A DNA stretch of 64,000 nt from positions 6,856,501-6,920,500 of the forward strand of contig CM076142.1 in assembly GCA_038025085.1 (NCBI GenBank), in the 5' to 3' direction. The notes under the pieces are model-generated. The model had not been told where the DNA came from. It worked only from the letters and a program-made list of their open reading frames with translations, and did not search any database. A program made the translations under genes and the position numbers. Below, piece by piece: positions 11,993 to 24,666 of the stretch (positions are counted from its first letter, which is position 1; each line of letters starts with the position of its first letter). The stretch comes from Tetragonia tetragonoides (Eukaryota > Streptophyta > Magnoliopsida > Caryophyllales > Aizoaceae).

Positions 11993-12608
11993 TGAGACAG
12001 CTTAATAATCTACTTGATATGCACTTTTATAAAAAATTAAAGAAAATGGTGGGCAGATCGTCCTTAATCTTATCTTCATCATATTCATCAAGTTGTCCTT
12101 TGAAGCCATTCGTGAATCTTCATCAAAAGGCTCGTGGAAGACACGTTCCTGGTAGATTAATTAATTAATATGAATGTATTTCCCTGTAACAACAAGTTAC
12201 AAAGGTATCAACTAATTCAATTTATAATAGAATAGCTATTTATAGGAAACCTGTTCAAAATATAATAGTAATGAGTTCCTTATTAGTCAAGCCCTAGTGG
12301 GCAAGTTGATGGGGTAATCCTATAGTAAAGCAATCCGTAAAATGAAATTTTATTTGGTTGGAGTTCGAAAACTACGGTATAGCCAAATCTAATCTTAGAA
12401 ATAGCCACATCGAAGGTTTATAGATTATGTATGTCATCATAATTTGATCCAGAAATATCTTTACCAATTACTCTAGAAGATTATGCATGGTCCGAAAATA
12501 TTTATCAAGTACTGGATCATACTCCTATTAAGTAGCAGATTGATCGAGATTCTCTCCAATACATTATCATTTACTACATTACAAATTCTAATGATTACCA
12601 CATGTAAA

Positions 12609-13290
12609 CCGGGACGGAACTAGGAATTTTGTATTGGGGGGGGGGGGGGAACTATTATTACGATTTGCTAATCACAAAAACTTCTATAAGACGGTCTTTC
12701 CGTAATTTTTGATGAGACAGGGGTTATTTTTCAAAGAAATAAAAGTCACTGATGTCAGTGATCCTAATTGTAACCCCATTTTTCTGTGAGTTGGTCCACA
12801 AGACTTGTTGCTAACTAATTCTTCTCAAGAAAAAAAAATACTAATTCTTCCAAAAAAAAAATACTAATTCTTTCCAAAATTAGTTGCCCGGATTGAAGTT
12901 TGATGTCAACTTATAAAGTGAAAAACAAAAATGAAAAACCAAGATATGAATCTTAATGATGGAATAACGACCAGAAATTTTGAAACATTAAAACGTAAAA
13001 TCTAAATAGAGAGAATTTAAAAAAAAAACAAAGCCGTTGGATAAAAAACAAAACACAAACAAAAAGAAGAAAGGATAAATGAAGCCGAAAATACAAGTTG
13101 TAAATTAAAAGCTTGGATGGAAGGGAGAAGGATTCGAACTGTGGTCATCAGGGGGACGAATCATAATGAAACATCACCAGCTCAGTTACTGTGCAGTTTT
13201 GATTGCTTATTCCACCACAAAATATATACAGACATTTCAGAACTTGGGGGAGGCCATGGCTCCTGCCAGTCCCCCCTAGTTCCGCCCCTG
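12609..13290. mobile_element. hAT-type MITE with 8-bp target duplication (copy A)
   Basis: Ends CCGGGACGGAACTAGG and CCTAGTTCCGCCCCTG form terminal inverted repeats. They are flanked by the 8-bp direct repeat CATGTAAA (12601-12608 and 13291-13298), the target size of hAT elements. A G-run lies just inside the left end. No transposase frame; the small open frame at 13117-13320 is not convincing. Confidence 0.8.
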
Positions 13291-13299
13291 CATGTAAAA

Positions 13300-14080
13300 T
13301 ATTTTACTGTATTGTATTGAAGCGGATCCAAATTCTAAAGAGTACTCTCTAGTTCATATGTAAAAACATCTGTTTTGGTGAGGTTGGCATGAATTAAGGT
13401 TCATGCACCGGTCTAAAATGTCAAAACCATAATGGGAAAAAAGCTATATTTGAGTGGTGACATTATATTTCCAATTGCAAGACCAATATGAAAAGGATGG
13501 TTTGATTTTATACACACGCACAAGAAAGAATGATTAAATAAACCTTTTGGTTAATAGCTAGCTAGGATAAACAATGGGTGTTATGCAAGTTGAGATAAAT
13601 AATTCCGCACAACTTGCAAGCTTAGCTGTGAGTGAGTGAAGTCTCAAAACAGTCAAACTCACACGTTTGTTTTAGCTAGCGAACAACTTCAATCTTATGA
13701 TCTTATCTACCAAGGTCAAATGCATCGATCTCATCTTATGTTGTACTCAATTTTATCCTCTCAAAGGTTATTTAGTATATTCAGTGCAAGTCTGCAAGAC
13801 TGCAACAGTTATATATTGCGATTTTAGGCCTTTTCCAGTCCCATCACAAACACTTGTATAAGGATGACGATCTTTTTGTAATTTTGGTGAGACGAGGGTC
13901 ACTTTTTAGCTAGTAAAACAAAGATTACGAATTATTATAAGTGATCTTTATATTTCCTTGAAGTGACCCCCTTATACTATGAGTTGGTCTCACGCAAGGT
14001 TTGCTCGCTCCCTCCCCATAGACTATAAGAGAAAATGAGAAATTGTGGTCGTTTTCATGAGTGACAAATTCATGAAGCAT
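13300..14080. other. Non-coding part of duplication A
   Basis: No gene recognised. The small frame at 13636-13827 is kept unchanged in copy A', but the whole block is almost identical, so this is no evidence of coding. Confidence 0.5.
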
Positions 14081-14370
14081 TGTTGATGTTGATCAACTAA
14101 GCTCAACAACAATCAGAAATGTGTTTAGAGAGAGAAGAAGATTGAGAGAATCTGAGATGAATTCTCAGTGAATTGATTTCATTGATTGCAGAAAATGAAT
14201 AGCAAAGAAGCTTATATACAGAAACTAGCAACAAAGCTGAGCTAAGCAAAAACAGAGCCAAGCAACAAACTCTAACAGAAATTTCTAACAAACTTCTACT
14301 GTACTCTAACAAACTTTTGCTAACAAACTGAAAATGAATTATAAATAAATAAAACTAATTATGTCTAACA
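14081..14370 (-). repeat. 3' LTR of the Copia element
   Basis: A 290-bp LTR bounded by TG..CA (plus-strand TGTTGATGTTG .. ATGTCTAACA). On the minus strand it is preceded by a G-rich polypurine tract (C-run 14371-14377 on the plus strand). The polyprotein stop codon lies just inside the LTR, as in many Copia elements. The left flank AGCAT (14076-14080) would be the 5-bp target site. Confidence 0.85.
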
Positions 14371-17300
14371 CCCCCCCGCAAGTTGGAGGGTGATAACATC
14401 CCCAACTTGGAGAGCAGATTGTGATGAAGAGGCCCTGAGAGGCTCTTGGTGAAAATATCAGCCAATTGGTGTTGTGTAGGCACATAAGATAAACTGATCA
14501 GACCATCCTGCAACTTTTCCCTCACAAAATGGCAATCAAGATCAATGTGTTTAGTGCGCTCATGATAGACTGGGTTCCTGGCAATGTAGATAGCAGCCTG
14601 GCTATCACACTTCAGGGGCACAGGAACAATAGCAGGCACTGTAAACTCATGTAACAATCTGGTAAGCCATGCAAGTTCTGCTGTAACCCTGCTCATGGAC
14701 CTGTATTCAGCTTCTGCTGAGCTCAAAGAGACAGTTGCTTGTTTCTTGCTCTTCCATGAAATGGGACTACCACCTAAAAGAATAAAATAGCCACTTACAG
14801 ACCTCCTTGTGTTGGGACAGGAAGCCCAATCTGAGTCACAATAAGCTTCAAGGGTCAAATTAGTAGATGCATTGAGATAAATGCCCTTAGTATAATCCTT
14901 TCTCAAATATCTGAGAGTATGCAGGGCTGCTTGCCAGTGAGGCTCTCTTGGATCTTGCATGAACTGGCTTAAGAACTGAACTGCATAAGCAAGATCAGGC
15001 CTTGTATTTGTCAAGTAATTCAACTTTCCAACCAGCTTTCTGTATAAAGTAGGATCTGTAATAGGCTTGCCAGAATCAGGTCTCAATTTCAAATTAGTTT
15101 CCAAAGGACAATGTGCAGGAGCAGCATTTAGGTGATCAAATTCCCTTAATAATTCAACTGCAAATTTTCTCTGGGTCATGATCACACCATGAGGTTCCTG
15201 TATGATTTCTATTCCAAGAAAATAATTTAAAGATCCCAAGTCCTTGATCTTGAATGTAGAATGCAGGAAAGCTTTCAAATCATTCATTTCCTCCAAATGA
15301 TTTCCAGTGAGCAAAATATCATCCACATAAACTGCTACAAAAATAATACTCTTGCCCATAGCCTTGTAAAAAAGAGAATAATCATTCTTGGACTGAATAT
15401 AACCCCTTGATCTCAATGCTGTAGAAAGTTTAGCATGCCACTGTCTAGAGGCTTGCTTAAGGCCATACAAGGATTTCTTCAATTTCAGTACTTTTGTGGG
15501 ATCAGATAAAACCAAGCCAGGAGGAGGTTTCAAGTAAATAACTTCATCTAAATCCCCATGCAAAAATGCATTATTGACATCTAATTGATGCATAGGCCAT
15601 TGCATCTTAACTGCAGTAGCAATAAGGCTCCTTATGGTTGTCATTTTTACAACTGGAGAAAATGTTTCAGTATAATCAATGCCAGCTTTTTGAGTACAAC
15701 CTTTGATGACTAATCTGCCTTTATATCTCTCAATGGTACCATCTGCATGCTTTTTAACTCCATAAACCCATTTGCTACTGATAGGTTTCTTACCCTTAGG
15801 TAAAACAGCCTCTTCCCATGTGTCATTGGCTTCAAGAGCAGAGAACTCTTGTTGCATAGCACTCTGCCAAGTAGGTATGGCAGCAACCTCTTCATAATTT
15901 GCAGGCTCATGTAGCTCATTAGTAGTGTTAAGCAACTGCTGATTAGGTGGTGAAAGGGTGGAAAAACAGACATGATTTGGAATAGAAAATGATGAGGTTA
16001 AAGTATGAGGATAATCATGAATGCAAGCAATATCAGAATTAGAGGATTCCAGAGCTGCATGACTGCAAACATAATCACCTAAGTAGACAGGCTGTTGAGT
16101 TGTTCTAACAGATCTTCTGAGAAGAGGAGCATGAGTGGAAGGTGAGGGAGTGGGAAGAAGAGGGGGAGAAGAGGAAAGAGGAGAGGAGGATGGAGATGAA
16201 ATGTGACTAGGAGAAGAAATGAGAGGAACTGACTGACTGGATGGAGATGAGAAATCATTAAAATCAAATGGTGTTTGAGTAGAAAAAGGAAGAAAAGAAT
16301 TTGTGTGTTTAAGAGAGGGAAAAGATGTTTCTTGAAAGATAACATCTCTGGACATCTGAATCTTGTGTGTATCAAGATTATAGAGTTTGTAAGCTTTCTT
16401 TCCTAGAGGGTAGCCTAGGAAAATACAGGGTGAAGCTCTTGGTTGAAACTTGTCACGACCTTGTCTGAGAGTGGAAGCATAACATAAACAGCCAAAAGTC
16501 TTGATATGAGAATAGGAAGGTGGATGGCCAAACAAGAGCTCAAAAGGTGATTTATTGTGAAGAATTTTCATTGGAAACCTATTAATGAGATAGGTGGTTC
16601 TGAGGATACAATCACCCCAAAAAATGATAGGTAATTTTGATTGAATAAAAAGAGCTCTAGTTGTTTCCAGGAGGTGTTGATGCTTTCTCTCAACTACACC
16701 ATTCTGCTGAGGGGTATCTCTAACACTGGTCTGATGAAGGATGCCCTTAGACTGAAAGTATGCAGTGGCTTCTCTACTGGATCCTAGCTCAAGGGCATTG
16801 TCAGTCCTGAAGGTTTTAATTTTAGCATTAAACTGAGTGGAAACCATTTCAGTGAAGGTTTGGAGAAGAGGGAAAGCATTACTCTTGGTTTTGAGAAGGT
16901 GAGTCCAAGTAGCTCTACTAAAATCCTCAACTATGGTAAGAAAGTAGTGATAACCTCCATGGGTAGCTGTATGATAAGGTCCCCAGACATCAACATGAAC
17001 AAGATCAAAAAGGTTGGAAGATTGTGTTTGACTGAGAGGAAAAGGTAATCTGTGTTGTCTAGCCTTTGGACAAACATCACAACATTTAATAGTATCAATA
17101 GAGTTATCAGGGAAAAATGAAAGTTGTTTGAGCTTGTATAAAGGCAAGTAACCCAATCTTTGATGCCAAATGTGACCATTTTCATTATTTCTAACAGAAT
17201 TACACAGAGCTTCTTGTACAAAAGAAGAAGTCATAGGAACATCAACTGATTTATGCACATTAAACAGTTGAGAAGAGCTAGGAACACATTTATTTGTAGG

Positions 17301-19062
17301 GGAACATCCAGCTAGATTACATGCTTTGTCTAACTGAACAGAATTTGAATGACATTTATTTGCATGAGATGCAGAAGATTTGAGTTGTGTTTGAGCTTGA
17401 GAAGCAGGAATATGTTGCAGTAAGTACAGCCCTGAGTGAACATCACCAAGTTCCAGAGGCCTCTTTATTGAAGGGCCCTGAAAATAACATTTAGAATTAG
17501 TGAAAATGGCATAAGAGAAAGCCTGTTTGCATAATTTGCCTATTGAGAGCAAATTATACTTGAACTGTGGAACATGAAGCACATTATGCAGAATAATATC
17601 AGGATGAATGCGCACAGAACCAATTTTATGCACACTAACAACATGACCATTTGGCAAGGTAACATGATATGCTTTGGGAAGAATTTGTGTTTGGATGAAA
17701 AGATCTTCATTGTGGCACATATGATCACTGGCACCAGTGTCAATGATCCAAGTGTAATCAGCAGTTGACCAACAACTACAACAAACACAATTACCAGAAA
17801 ATATATGAGGAGAGCAAGCATTTACACCTGAGTAGTTAGCAGCTGTAAAAGCTTGACCAGTAGGTCCTCCAGGAATAATATTGAGACCTCCAGAATAAGA
17901 ATGATTATTCTGAGCTCTAGTTTGATCAGTAGGCTTGCTGTTGGCTTGTAAGTTACTCATCATAGCCATGAGTTGAGTGAACTGAGCTTGAGAAATATTC
18001 TGGTGATTATTACCAGAATTCCAAGATTGAGAACCTTGAGGAGCATTCTGACTTCCATTACCAGTATTGCAGGAATTCCAATTCTGTGAGGCATTGTGCA
18101 AGAATTCCTCTCCAGACTGAGAAGCATCATCATCTTGCTCATACATTGCATTGCCAGCAATTCTCTTATTTTTAGTAAACTTGAAATCCTTAGGAAAACC
18201 TACAAGCCTGTAGCATCTACTTGCAATATGCCCTGGCTTCTTATAGTGATTGCAAATAATTCTTTTGCCATCAAATTTTTGTTTCTGACTTTGATTATAT
18301 TGAACATTTTGCTGAGTATCCTGGTTGTGATTTGATGCATACATTGATGCAGATTCATTGACAAATTGTGAAGAAGCATGAACTTCTCTTTGCTTCTCTT
18401 CTTGAGACAATAAAGCATAAGCCTGACTTATAGAAGGTAGAGGTTTCATCATCAAAATATTACCTCTAATGTGACTGTAATCACTATTGAGTCCCATGAG
18501 AAATTGAACAAGACGTTGATCTTCATTAAACTTCTGCAAAGCTTGTGCAGCACCGCAAGAACAGATAGGCAGAGAGGATAAAGTTTTTGATTCATCCCAA
18601 TTTCTCTTCAATTTAGTAAAATAACCAGCAATATCATTCGTACCTTGACCTGATAAACGAATATCTTTCTCCAATTGGAATAGCTTGGCACCACTAGCTT
18701 GGCCATAACGATCTTCGAGTTCTTTCCAGATGTGATGAGCTGAATCCGAATAAAGAACACTTTCAGCTATATCTTGAGATAAGACATTCAAAATCCATGA
18801 TGTGACCATATCGTTGCACCTCCTCCATTGATTATACTTAGGATCAGTGACAATAGGTTGAGAATTCGAAGTGATGAAGATCAACTTGTTCTTCGCTGAC
18901 AAGGCTATTGACATTGATTTCTTCCATGAACCAAAACTCAAACCATCAAGGTTTCGAAACCAATAATAAACCAGGATGATCAGCAGGATGAAGGAATAGA
19001 GGATCTGAATGATCAAGAGAATTCGAACTAGAAATTTGCGAACCAGAATCTTGAGTTGTCAT
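14355..19062 (-). CDS. Copia gag-pol polyprotein, one N-terminal frameshift
   Basis: One open frame of about 1,530 codons covers the Copia order. Positions are counted in the frame as it opens at 19016: gag (about 30-210), zinc knuckle (C255, H263, C268, with Tyr in place of the second Cys at 258), protease WIIDTGASDHM (Asp426), GAG-pre-integrase HIWHQRLGY, integrase core, reverse transcriptase with YVDD at about 1230-1233, and RNase H (YCDSDWA, Asp about 1394). The likely gag ATG is at 19062. The reading from there hits a stop near 18950, where about two bases seem lost relative to the main frame. The start at 19016 is not an ATG and its first 20 or so residues are out of family. The enzyme motifs look intact, but the missing 5' LTR makes autonomous activity unlikely. 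Confidence 0.9.
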
Positions 19063-19171
19063 TGCAAATAAACTATTTGATCAATTATTTTGGCGTGAAT
19101 TGATCGCAGAAAATGATGAATACCTAGATCGAATTGAGCTGTGATTAATTGACGAAAAACAAACCAATTAA

Positions 19172-19673
19172 TGTGGAGGATAATTGTACCAGCATGGATT
19201 GCTCTGCACGTTCATCACGCGAAGACACTCTGCTCCAACAAGTTATTGAGCCCTCAAGATCCGTTGTCGTCTCTGTTATGGCCACAGAAGTTAAGACTGT
19301 AGAGGAGCAACTGAAAAGTATGAGACAACTCCTTGACAAACTCTCTAAGGATAGCGTGGAGAAGGACGCTCAAATCAAGCGTCAAAACAAACATATTGCT
19401 TCCTTAACAAAGAAATTGGGTAAGAAAAAGATGGGCGAGTCTTCTAAAAGTGATGGACATAGAAACAACCACGAGTCTCACACCTGCTCTCTTAATATCG
19501 AACAAATCAATGACATGATAGTAAGCGTTGTTAAGACTCAACTTGGTAACGACTCACATCGAATATGCCTCTACACTAAACCATACAGCAAGAGGATTGG
19601 CATTTTGACAATGCCTATAAAAATTAATCCGGTGCACACTTTAAAAATAATCTTCAAATCCTTTCGTATATGA
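19172..19673 (+). pseudogene. Duplicated Gypsy gag fragment (copy A')
   Basis: About 167 codons matching the later part of the gag fragment in copy A, with a few substitutions. It lacks the first third, which lies outside the duplication, and ends at the same stop. Confidence 0.65.
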
Positions 19674-20289
19674 TGAGACAGCTTAATAATCTACTTGATA
19701 TGCACTTTTATAAAAAATTAAAGAAAATGGTGGGCAGATCGTCCTTAATCTTATCTTCATCATATTCATCAAGTTGTCCTTTGAAGCCATTCGTGAATCT
19801 TCATCAAAAGGCTCGTGGAAGACACGTTCCTGGTAGATTAATTAATTAATATGAATGTATTTCCCTGTAACAACAAGTTACAAAGGGATCAACTAATTCA
19901 ATTTATAATAGAATAGCTATTTATAGGAAACCTGTTCAAAATATAATAGTAATGAGTTCCTTATTAGTCAAGCCCTAGTGGGCAAGTTGATGGGGTAATC
20001 CTATAGTAAAGCAATCCGTAAAATGAAATTTTATTTGGTTGGAGTTCGAAAACTACGGTATAGCCAAATCTAATCTTAGAAATAGCCACATCGAAGGTTT
20101 ATAGGTTATGTATGTCATCATAATTTGATCCAGAAATATCTTTACCAATTACTCTAGAAGATTATGCATGGTCCGAAAATATTTATCAAGCACTGGATCA
20201 TACTCCTATTAAGTAGCAGATTGATCGAGATTCTCTCCAATACATTATCATTTACTGCATTACAAATTCTGATGATTACCACATGTAAA

Positions 20290-20979
20290 CAGGGGCGGAA
20301 CTAGGAATTTTGTATTGGGGGGGGGGGGGGCAACTATTATTACGATTTGCTAATCAGAAAAACTTCTATAAGACGGTCTTTTCGTAATTTTTGATGAGAC
20401 AGGGATTATTTTTCAAAGAAATAAAAGTCACTGATGTCAGTGATCCTAATTGTAACCCCATTTTTCTGTGAGTTAGTCCACAAGACTTGTTGCTGACTAA
20501 TTCTTCTCAAGAAAAAAATATACTAATTCTTCCAAAAAAAAATACTAATTCTTTCCAAAATTAGTTGCCCGGTTTGAAGTTTGATGTCAACTTACAAAGT
20601 GAAAAACAAAAATGAAAAACCAAGATATGAATCTTAATGATGGAATAACAACCAGAAATTTTGAAACATTAAAACGTAAAATCTAAATAGAGAGAATTTA
20701 AAAAAAAAAAAAAAAACAAAGCCGTTGGATAAAAAACAAAACACAAACAAAAAGAAGAAAGGACAAATGAAGCCGAAAATACAAGTTGTAAATTAAAAAG
20801 CTTGGATGGAAGGGAGAAGGATTCAAACTGTGGTCATCAGGGGGACGAATCATAATGAAACATCACCAGCTCAGCTACTGTGCAGTTGTGATTGCTTATT
20901 CCACCACAAAATATATACAGACATTTCAGAACTTGGGGGAGGCCATGACTCTTGCCAGTCCCCCCTAGTTTCGCCTCTG
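20290..20979. mobile_element. hAT-type MITE (copy A')
   Basis: Same element as 12609-13290, with the better-kept left end CAGGGGCGGAACTAGG. The 8-bp CATGTAAA repeats lie at 20282-20289 and 20980-20987. Its presence in both copies shows that it inserted before the 2.6-kb duplication. Confidence 0.8.
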
Positions 20980-21759
20980 CATGTAAAATATTTTACTGTA
21001 TTGTATTGAAGCGGATCCAAATCCTAAAGAGTACTCTCTAGTTCATATATAAAAACATCTCTTTTGGTGAGGTTGACATGAATTAAGGTTCATGCACCGG
21101 TCTAAAATGTCAAAACCATAATGGGAAAAAAGCTATATTTGAGTGGTGACATTATATTTCCAATTGCAAGACCAATATGAAAAGGATGGTTTGATTTTAT
21201 ACACACGCACAAGAAAGAATGATTAAATAAACCTTTTGGTTAATAGCTAGCTAGGATAAACAATGGGTGTTATGCAAGTTGAGATAAATAATTCCGCACA
21301 ACTTGCAAGCTTAGCTGTGAGTGAGTGAAGTCTCAAAACAGTCAAACTCACACGTTTGTTTTAGCTAGCGAACAACTTCAATCTTATGATCTTATCTACC
21401 AAGGTCAAATGCATCGATCTCATCTTATGTTGTACTCAATTTTATCCTCTCAAAGGTTATTTAGTATATTCAGTGCAAGTCTGCAAGACTGCAACAGTTA
21501 TATATTGCGATTTTAGGCCTTTTCCAGTCCCATTGTATAAGGACGACGATCTTTTTGTAATTTTGGTGAGACGAGGGTCACTTTTTAGCTAGTAAAACAA
21601 AGATTACGAATTATTATAAGTGATCTTTATATTTCCTTAAAGTGACCCCCTTATACTATGAGTTGGTCTCACGCAAGGTTTGCTCGCTCCCTTCCCATAG
21701 ACTATAAGAGAAAATGAGAAATTGTGGTCGTTTTCATGAGTGACAAATTCATGAAGCAT

Positions 21760-22079
21760 ACACAAAATAATGTATGAACTGTATATATGTGTAAATATCT
21801 TACTTAAGTTCGATCTTGAGCCAGAGTTTGTATGTAGCTCAACTCAATTGTCGTTTTCGTCCTTCATCAGAGTACAACAATTACAGGATTCGATGTCTCC
21901 CTTTGTCTTGTGAAGATAACTAAAGAAACAATCCAACAAGTTGGGGCCATATTGTACATGAAGGTGATTGGGTTTGTAAAACAAACATGAATTATTAGTA
22001 TCCTTGTACATTGTACTATGATCGATCATGTGTCTTCAGTATCGACTACAAAATACGACTTTTCAACAATTACGTAATG
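21760..22079. other. Intergenic, nothing recognised
   Basis: Sequence to the right of the duplication. It begins with the right half of the Copia target region; no gene seen. Confidence 0.5.
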
Positions 22080-22334
22080 CTCCCTCCGTTTTATCAAAAT
22101 GTTTACGCTTCATTTTCTAAGGTTAAAGTTCACAAACTTTGACCATAAATTGGTAAAAAAATACAAAGATTTTTAAAGTAAGAATGCTATTGTTAGATTT
22201 ATTTTAATGAACACTTTTGAAAACTTGTAATTTTATAATTTATATATGCATATAATTACAATTATGTACGATCAAAGTTGTGTGTATTAGAGACCGCGAA
22301 AAACAAATATAAACGTTTTCATAAACGGAGGAAG
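22080..22334. mobile_element. Stowaway-like MITE
   Basis: A 255-bp element with ends CTCCCTCCGTTTT and AAACGGAGGAAG, the classic plant Stowaway terminal repeat. The right flank is TA as expected; the left flank is TG, so one target copy has probably mutated. No coding content. Confidence 0.75.
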
Positions 22335-22689
22335 TAGTTTTTAGAGGCAGTCATCTATGAAGAATTTGAATCATCACTATCACTGCATTTTTCGCATTTA
22401 CGCATTACCCCTTAGACGATTGCTATATGAAGTTTTTGATAGTTTTTGGTTAATGCTGGAACTAGCTAGTGTTAATCTAGAGGAACCAAATACATGTAAC
22501 ATCTACATCTACATCTACGGACTGTTCACCAATGTGGTCCAACTTGTTCAACCTAATAATCTTTGGTCTATCAGGCCCTTTTACATTATGGCTTGGCCCT
22601 GTCTCTTGGGCCCAATTATCTAGACAGCAAATAATTGACAAAGATTAGTAGCCATCAACATTATGATGATTCGGCCGTGAATAATTTAC

Positions 22690-23104
22690 CTTTCTCTGGC
22701 GCCTTTTACAAAATGCCCTAGCCGTGGTAGACAACCTTCAACGCCAGCATCTTCAGATGCTTCGTCTTCGCCACCAACCAGTCCAACCACCTCCTGAGCT
22801 TTCCAAGCGGAATGCCTTTCTTGCCTTGAAGCTATGAAATGGTACCTCAACCTTTTGGATGTCCAAACTGACTCAAACCTTACTAGTTGATTCTCTCTCT
22901 GCTCTTATTCGCCCACAAGTGGAGGTCAAAGGAATTTTACAACCTATCTTAGACATAGGCCACCAGTGTACTCATTGTATAATTAGGAAAGTTAGTCGTT
23001 CTTCAGTTTTAGAAGCTCATAAGCTCGCTACTAGGGTGAGCAGGCACCAGCTTCCTTCATTTGTTTTTTAGTTCCTCTGTATCACTCGTTGTCAAAAAAA
23101 AAAG

Positions 23105-23144
<40 letters not shown>
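22690..23144 (+). mobile_element. Retroposed 3' end with long poly-A tail (probable LINE remnant)
   Basis: An open stretch ending EAHKLATRVSRHQLPSFVF is followed by a short 3' region and a 51-bp A-rich tail (23094-23144). TTACCTT occurs before the block (about 22687) and right after the tail (23145-23151), a possible target duplication. The C-terminal residues faintly recall the RNase H end of plant LINEs, but a retroposed host transcript is also possible. Confidence 0.45.
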
Positions 23145-23146
<2 letters not shown>

Positions 23147-23151
23147 ACCTT

Positions 23152-24570
23152 CACTGTGTGTGTGTGCACGAAGCTCGCTACTTCCCGGTCCCCTGTGGTC
23201 ACGGGCCAATATTTAAGCATTATGAGTTCGTTTACTTGCTACAGGCCTACAGTTGCGAGTAATGCATTGCATGAAAACTTACTTTATAAAATAATTACAT
23301 TGCATTATTCGCAAGTAAACAAATCTCGGAGTCATCTGAACATCTTTTTCGGATTTCAGAGTATACAGTACAGCCCTAGCCCCTAGGCACCTATGTATAT
23401 CCAACATACACAGTAAATGTAATTTTCTAAGCTCTATTATACACATTTTTATACCATAATCATTGATACCTTACTTTATTTTAAGCTTTTGTCTCCCATT
23501 GTAGCATAATCCAAATCAAGAATCATTTGTTTTCAGTAGATGAGAAGGAGTTTGGTGGGTCTTTCAATTCAACCCCAGATGCATGCACCTTAGAAGTTAC
23601 ATTTGCCTATATTCCCTGATTTGCTATTAATTTTATTCTCAATCATCTCTTGAAATTTGCCAACAAGAGTGACTTTTTTTTTTTGTTATTTTATTTTAAA
23701 AATTGCAAGAAGGTCACCTGAGTGTGAGAAGACTCGATATCAAGTCATTGCTTGAGATGAGTAGGGGATGCCCCAAGAGAAGACTAGATGATCGAAAAAG
23801 GAAAAAAGAACTCCTCATTATCTGCTTTCACCTAAGTTTTAAAAATGATGACTTTGGCACTTGAGAAAGGTTTGTACCAGCAACACCAAACATTCTAATA
23901 AGTACTAGTAATAAAACTCACTCTAATCAGTTCTTTAAATTTGAAAACTACAGTAAATCCTTTATTTGTTGGACTATCTCTTTCTTCATTATGCCGAAAG
24001 TTCAATTGAATGGTCATTTCCCTCTCTTCTCTAGTTCTCTTAACCAGTAGGACCCATTGCTTTTAGAAACAACACAGTTTTTTGAACATTTGGTCCAAGG
24101 CCCCGCCATTGTCCAAGACTTTGTTTTTACCACACATAAACTACAAACTATACTTTGCCTTTTTGACCCATTGATTTCCTTCTTCACCTACTCATTCTTA
24201 TAATGGGATGTAAAGTCGACCTCTCCATGATCCTGTTTTATTCGCCGTTTTTATGCTACATTCTGTTTCATTTATTATTGTCCTGCACCATTCCGTTGAA
24301 GGAAGAGAAGAGGGGCTTACACTTGCATATGAATCCACCCAAAGCAACCTTATTGTAACAGAATTTGTCATTTTATATTGGAAGTTCTGGTGGTTGGTCC
24401 CTAACCTATGATGCCAAATTTCACATGACATGCAAAGCCACATGATCTTTTTTTACTTTGAGCAGATGCAGTCAATCAACACAAAATCCAAAACCCATCA
24501 GAATTACACACTAACAAGAAATTCCATCAGCAGAAACACAGATCAGCAAACGGTGTCAGAATTTACTTCA
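23152..24570. other. Intergenic, nothing recognised
   Basis: No supported gene, RNA gene or transposon end. Short frames at 23156-23386 and 24198-24443 lack domains. Confidence 0.5.
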
Positions 24571-24584
24571 TATTTCTATTTCTT

Positions 24585-24666
24585 TATTTTACATTTTGCT
24601 TACTGTTATTCTGATTTTTAATACTACAACATTTTACATTTTGCTTACTGTTATTCTTATTTTTAA
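24585..24666. repeat. Short tandem duplication next to the MULE
   Basis: The string ATTTTACATTTTGCTTACTG, continuing TTATTCT, occurs twice about 45 bp apart. After the first copy comes GATTTTTAATACTACAACAT, identical to the DNA that follows the MULE at 32392. After the second comes TATTTTTAA and then the MULE end. The first copy therefore looks like the uninterrupted target. Confidence 0.75.

Larger units (their letters stand above)
11490..14080. repeat. 2.6-kb direct duplication, copy A
   Basis: From ATGTGGAGGATAATTG to CATGAAGCAT this 2591-bp block is nearly identical to 19171-21759, with scattered substitutions and a few small indels. It holds part of the Gypsy gag fragment, a MITE (12609-13290) and otherwise non-coding DNA. 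Its right edge is exactly the start of the Copia LTR. Confidence 0.95.
14081..19170 (-). mobile_element. Ty1/Copia retrotransposon, 5'-truncated, minus orientation
   Basis: The 3' LTR (14081-14370), polypurine tract and a nearly complete gag-pol frame are present. The 5' LTR and the tRNA-iMet type primer site expected upstream of gag are missing: the element stops about 110 bp upstream of its gag ATG, at the junction with duplication copy A'. It lies exactly between copies A and A'. Confidence 0.9.
19171..21759. repeat. 2.6-kb direct duplication, copy A'
   Basis: Nearly identical to 11490-14080. On the left it abuts truncated Copia sequence. On the right it runs CATGAAGCAT straight into ACACAAAATAATG with no LTR, so it shows the Copia target before insertion. 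Confidence 0.95.

Noticed and set aside
11490..21759. Treating the 2.6-kb repeats as LTRs of one giant element
   Set aside because: They start TG and end near CA, but the internal Copia has its own 290-bp 3' LTR and polypurine tract, the repeats hold a Gypsy gag piece and a MITE, and the outer flanks share no target duplication.
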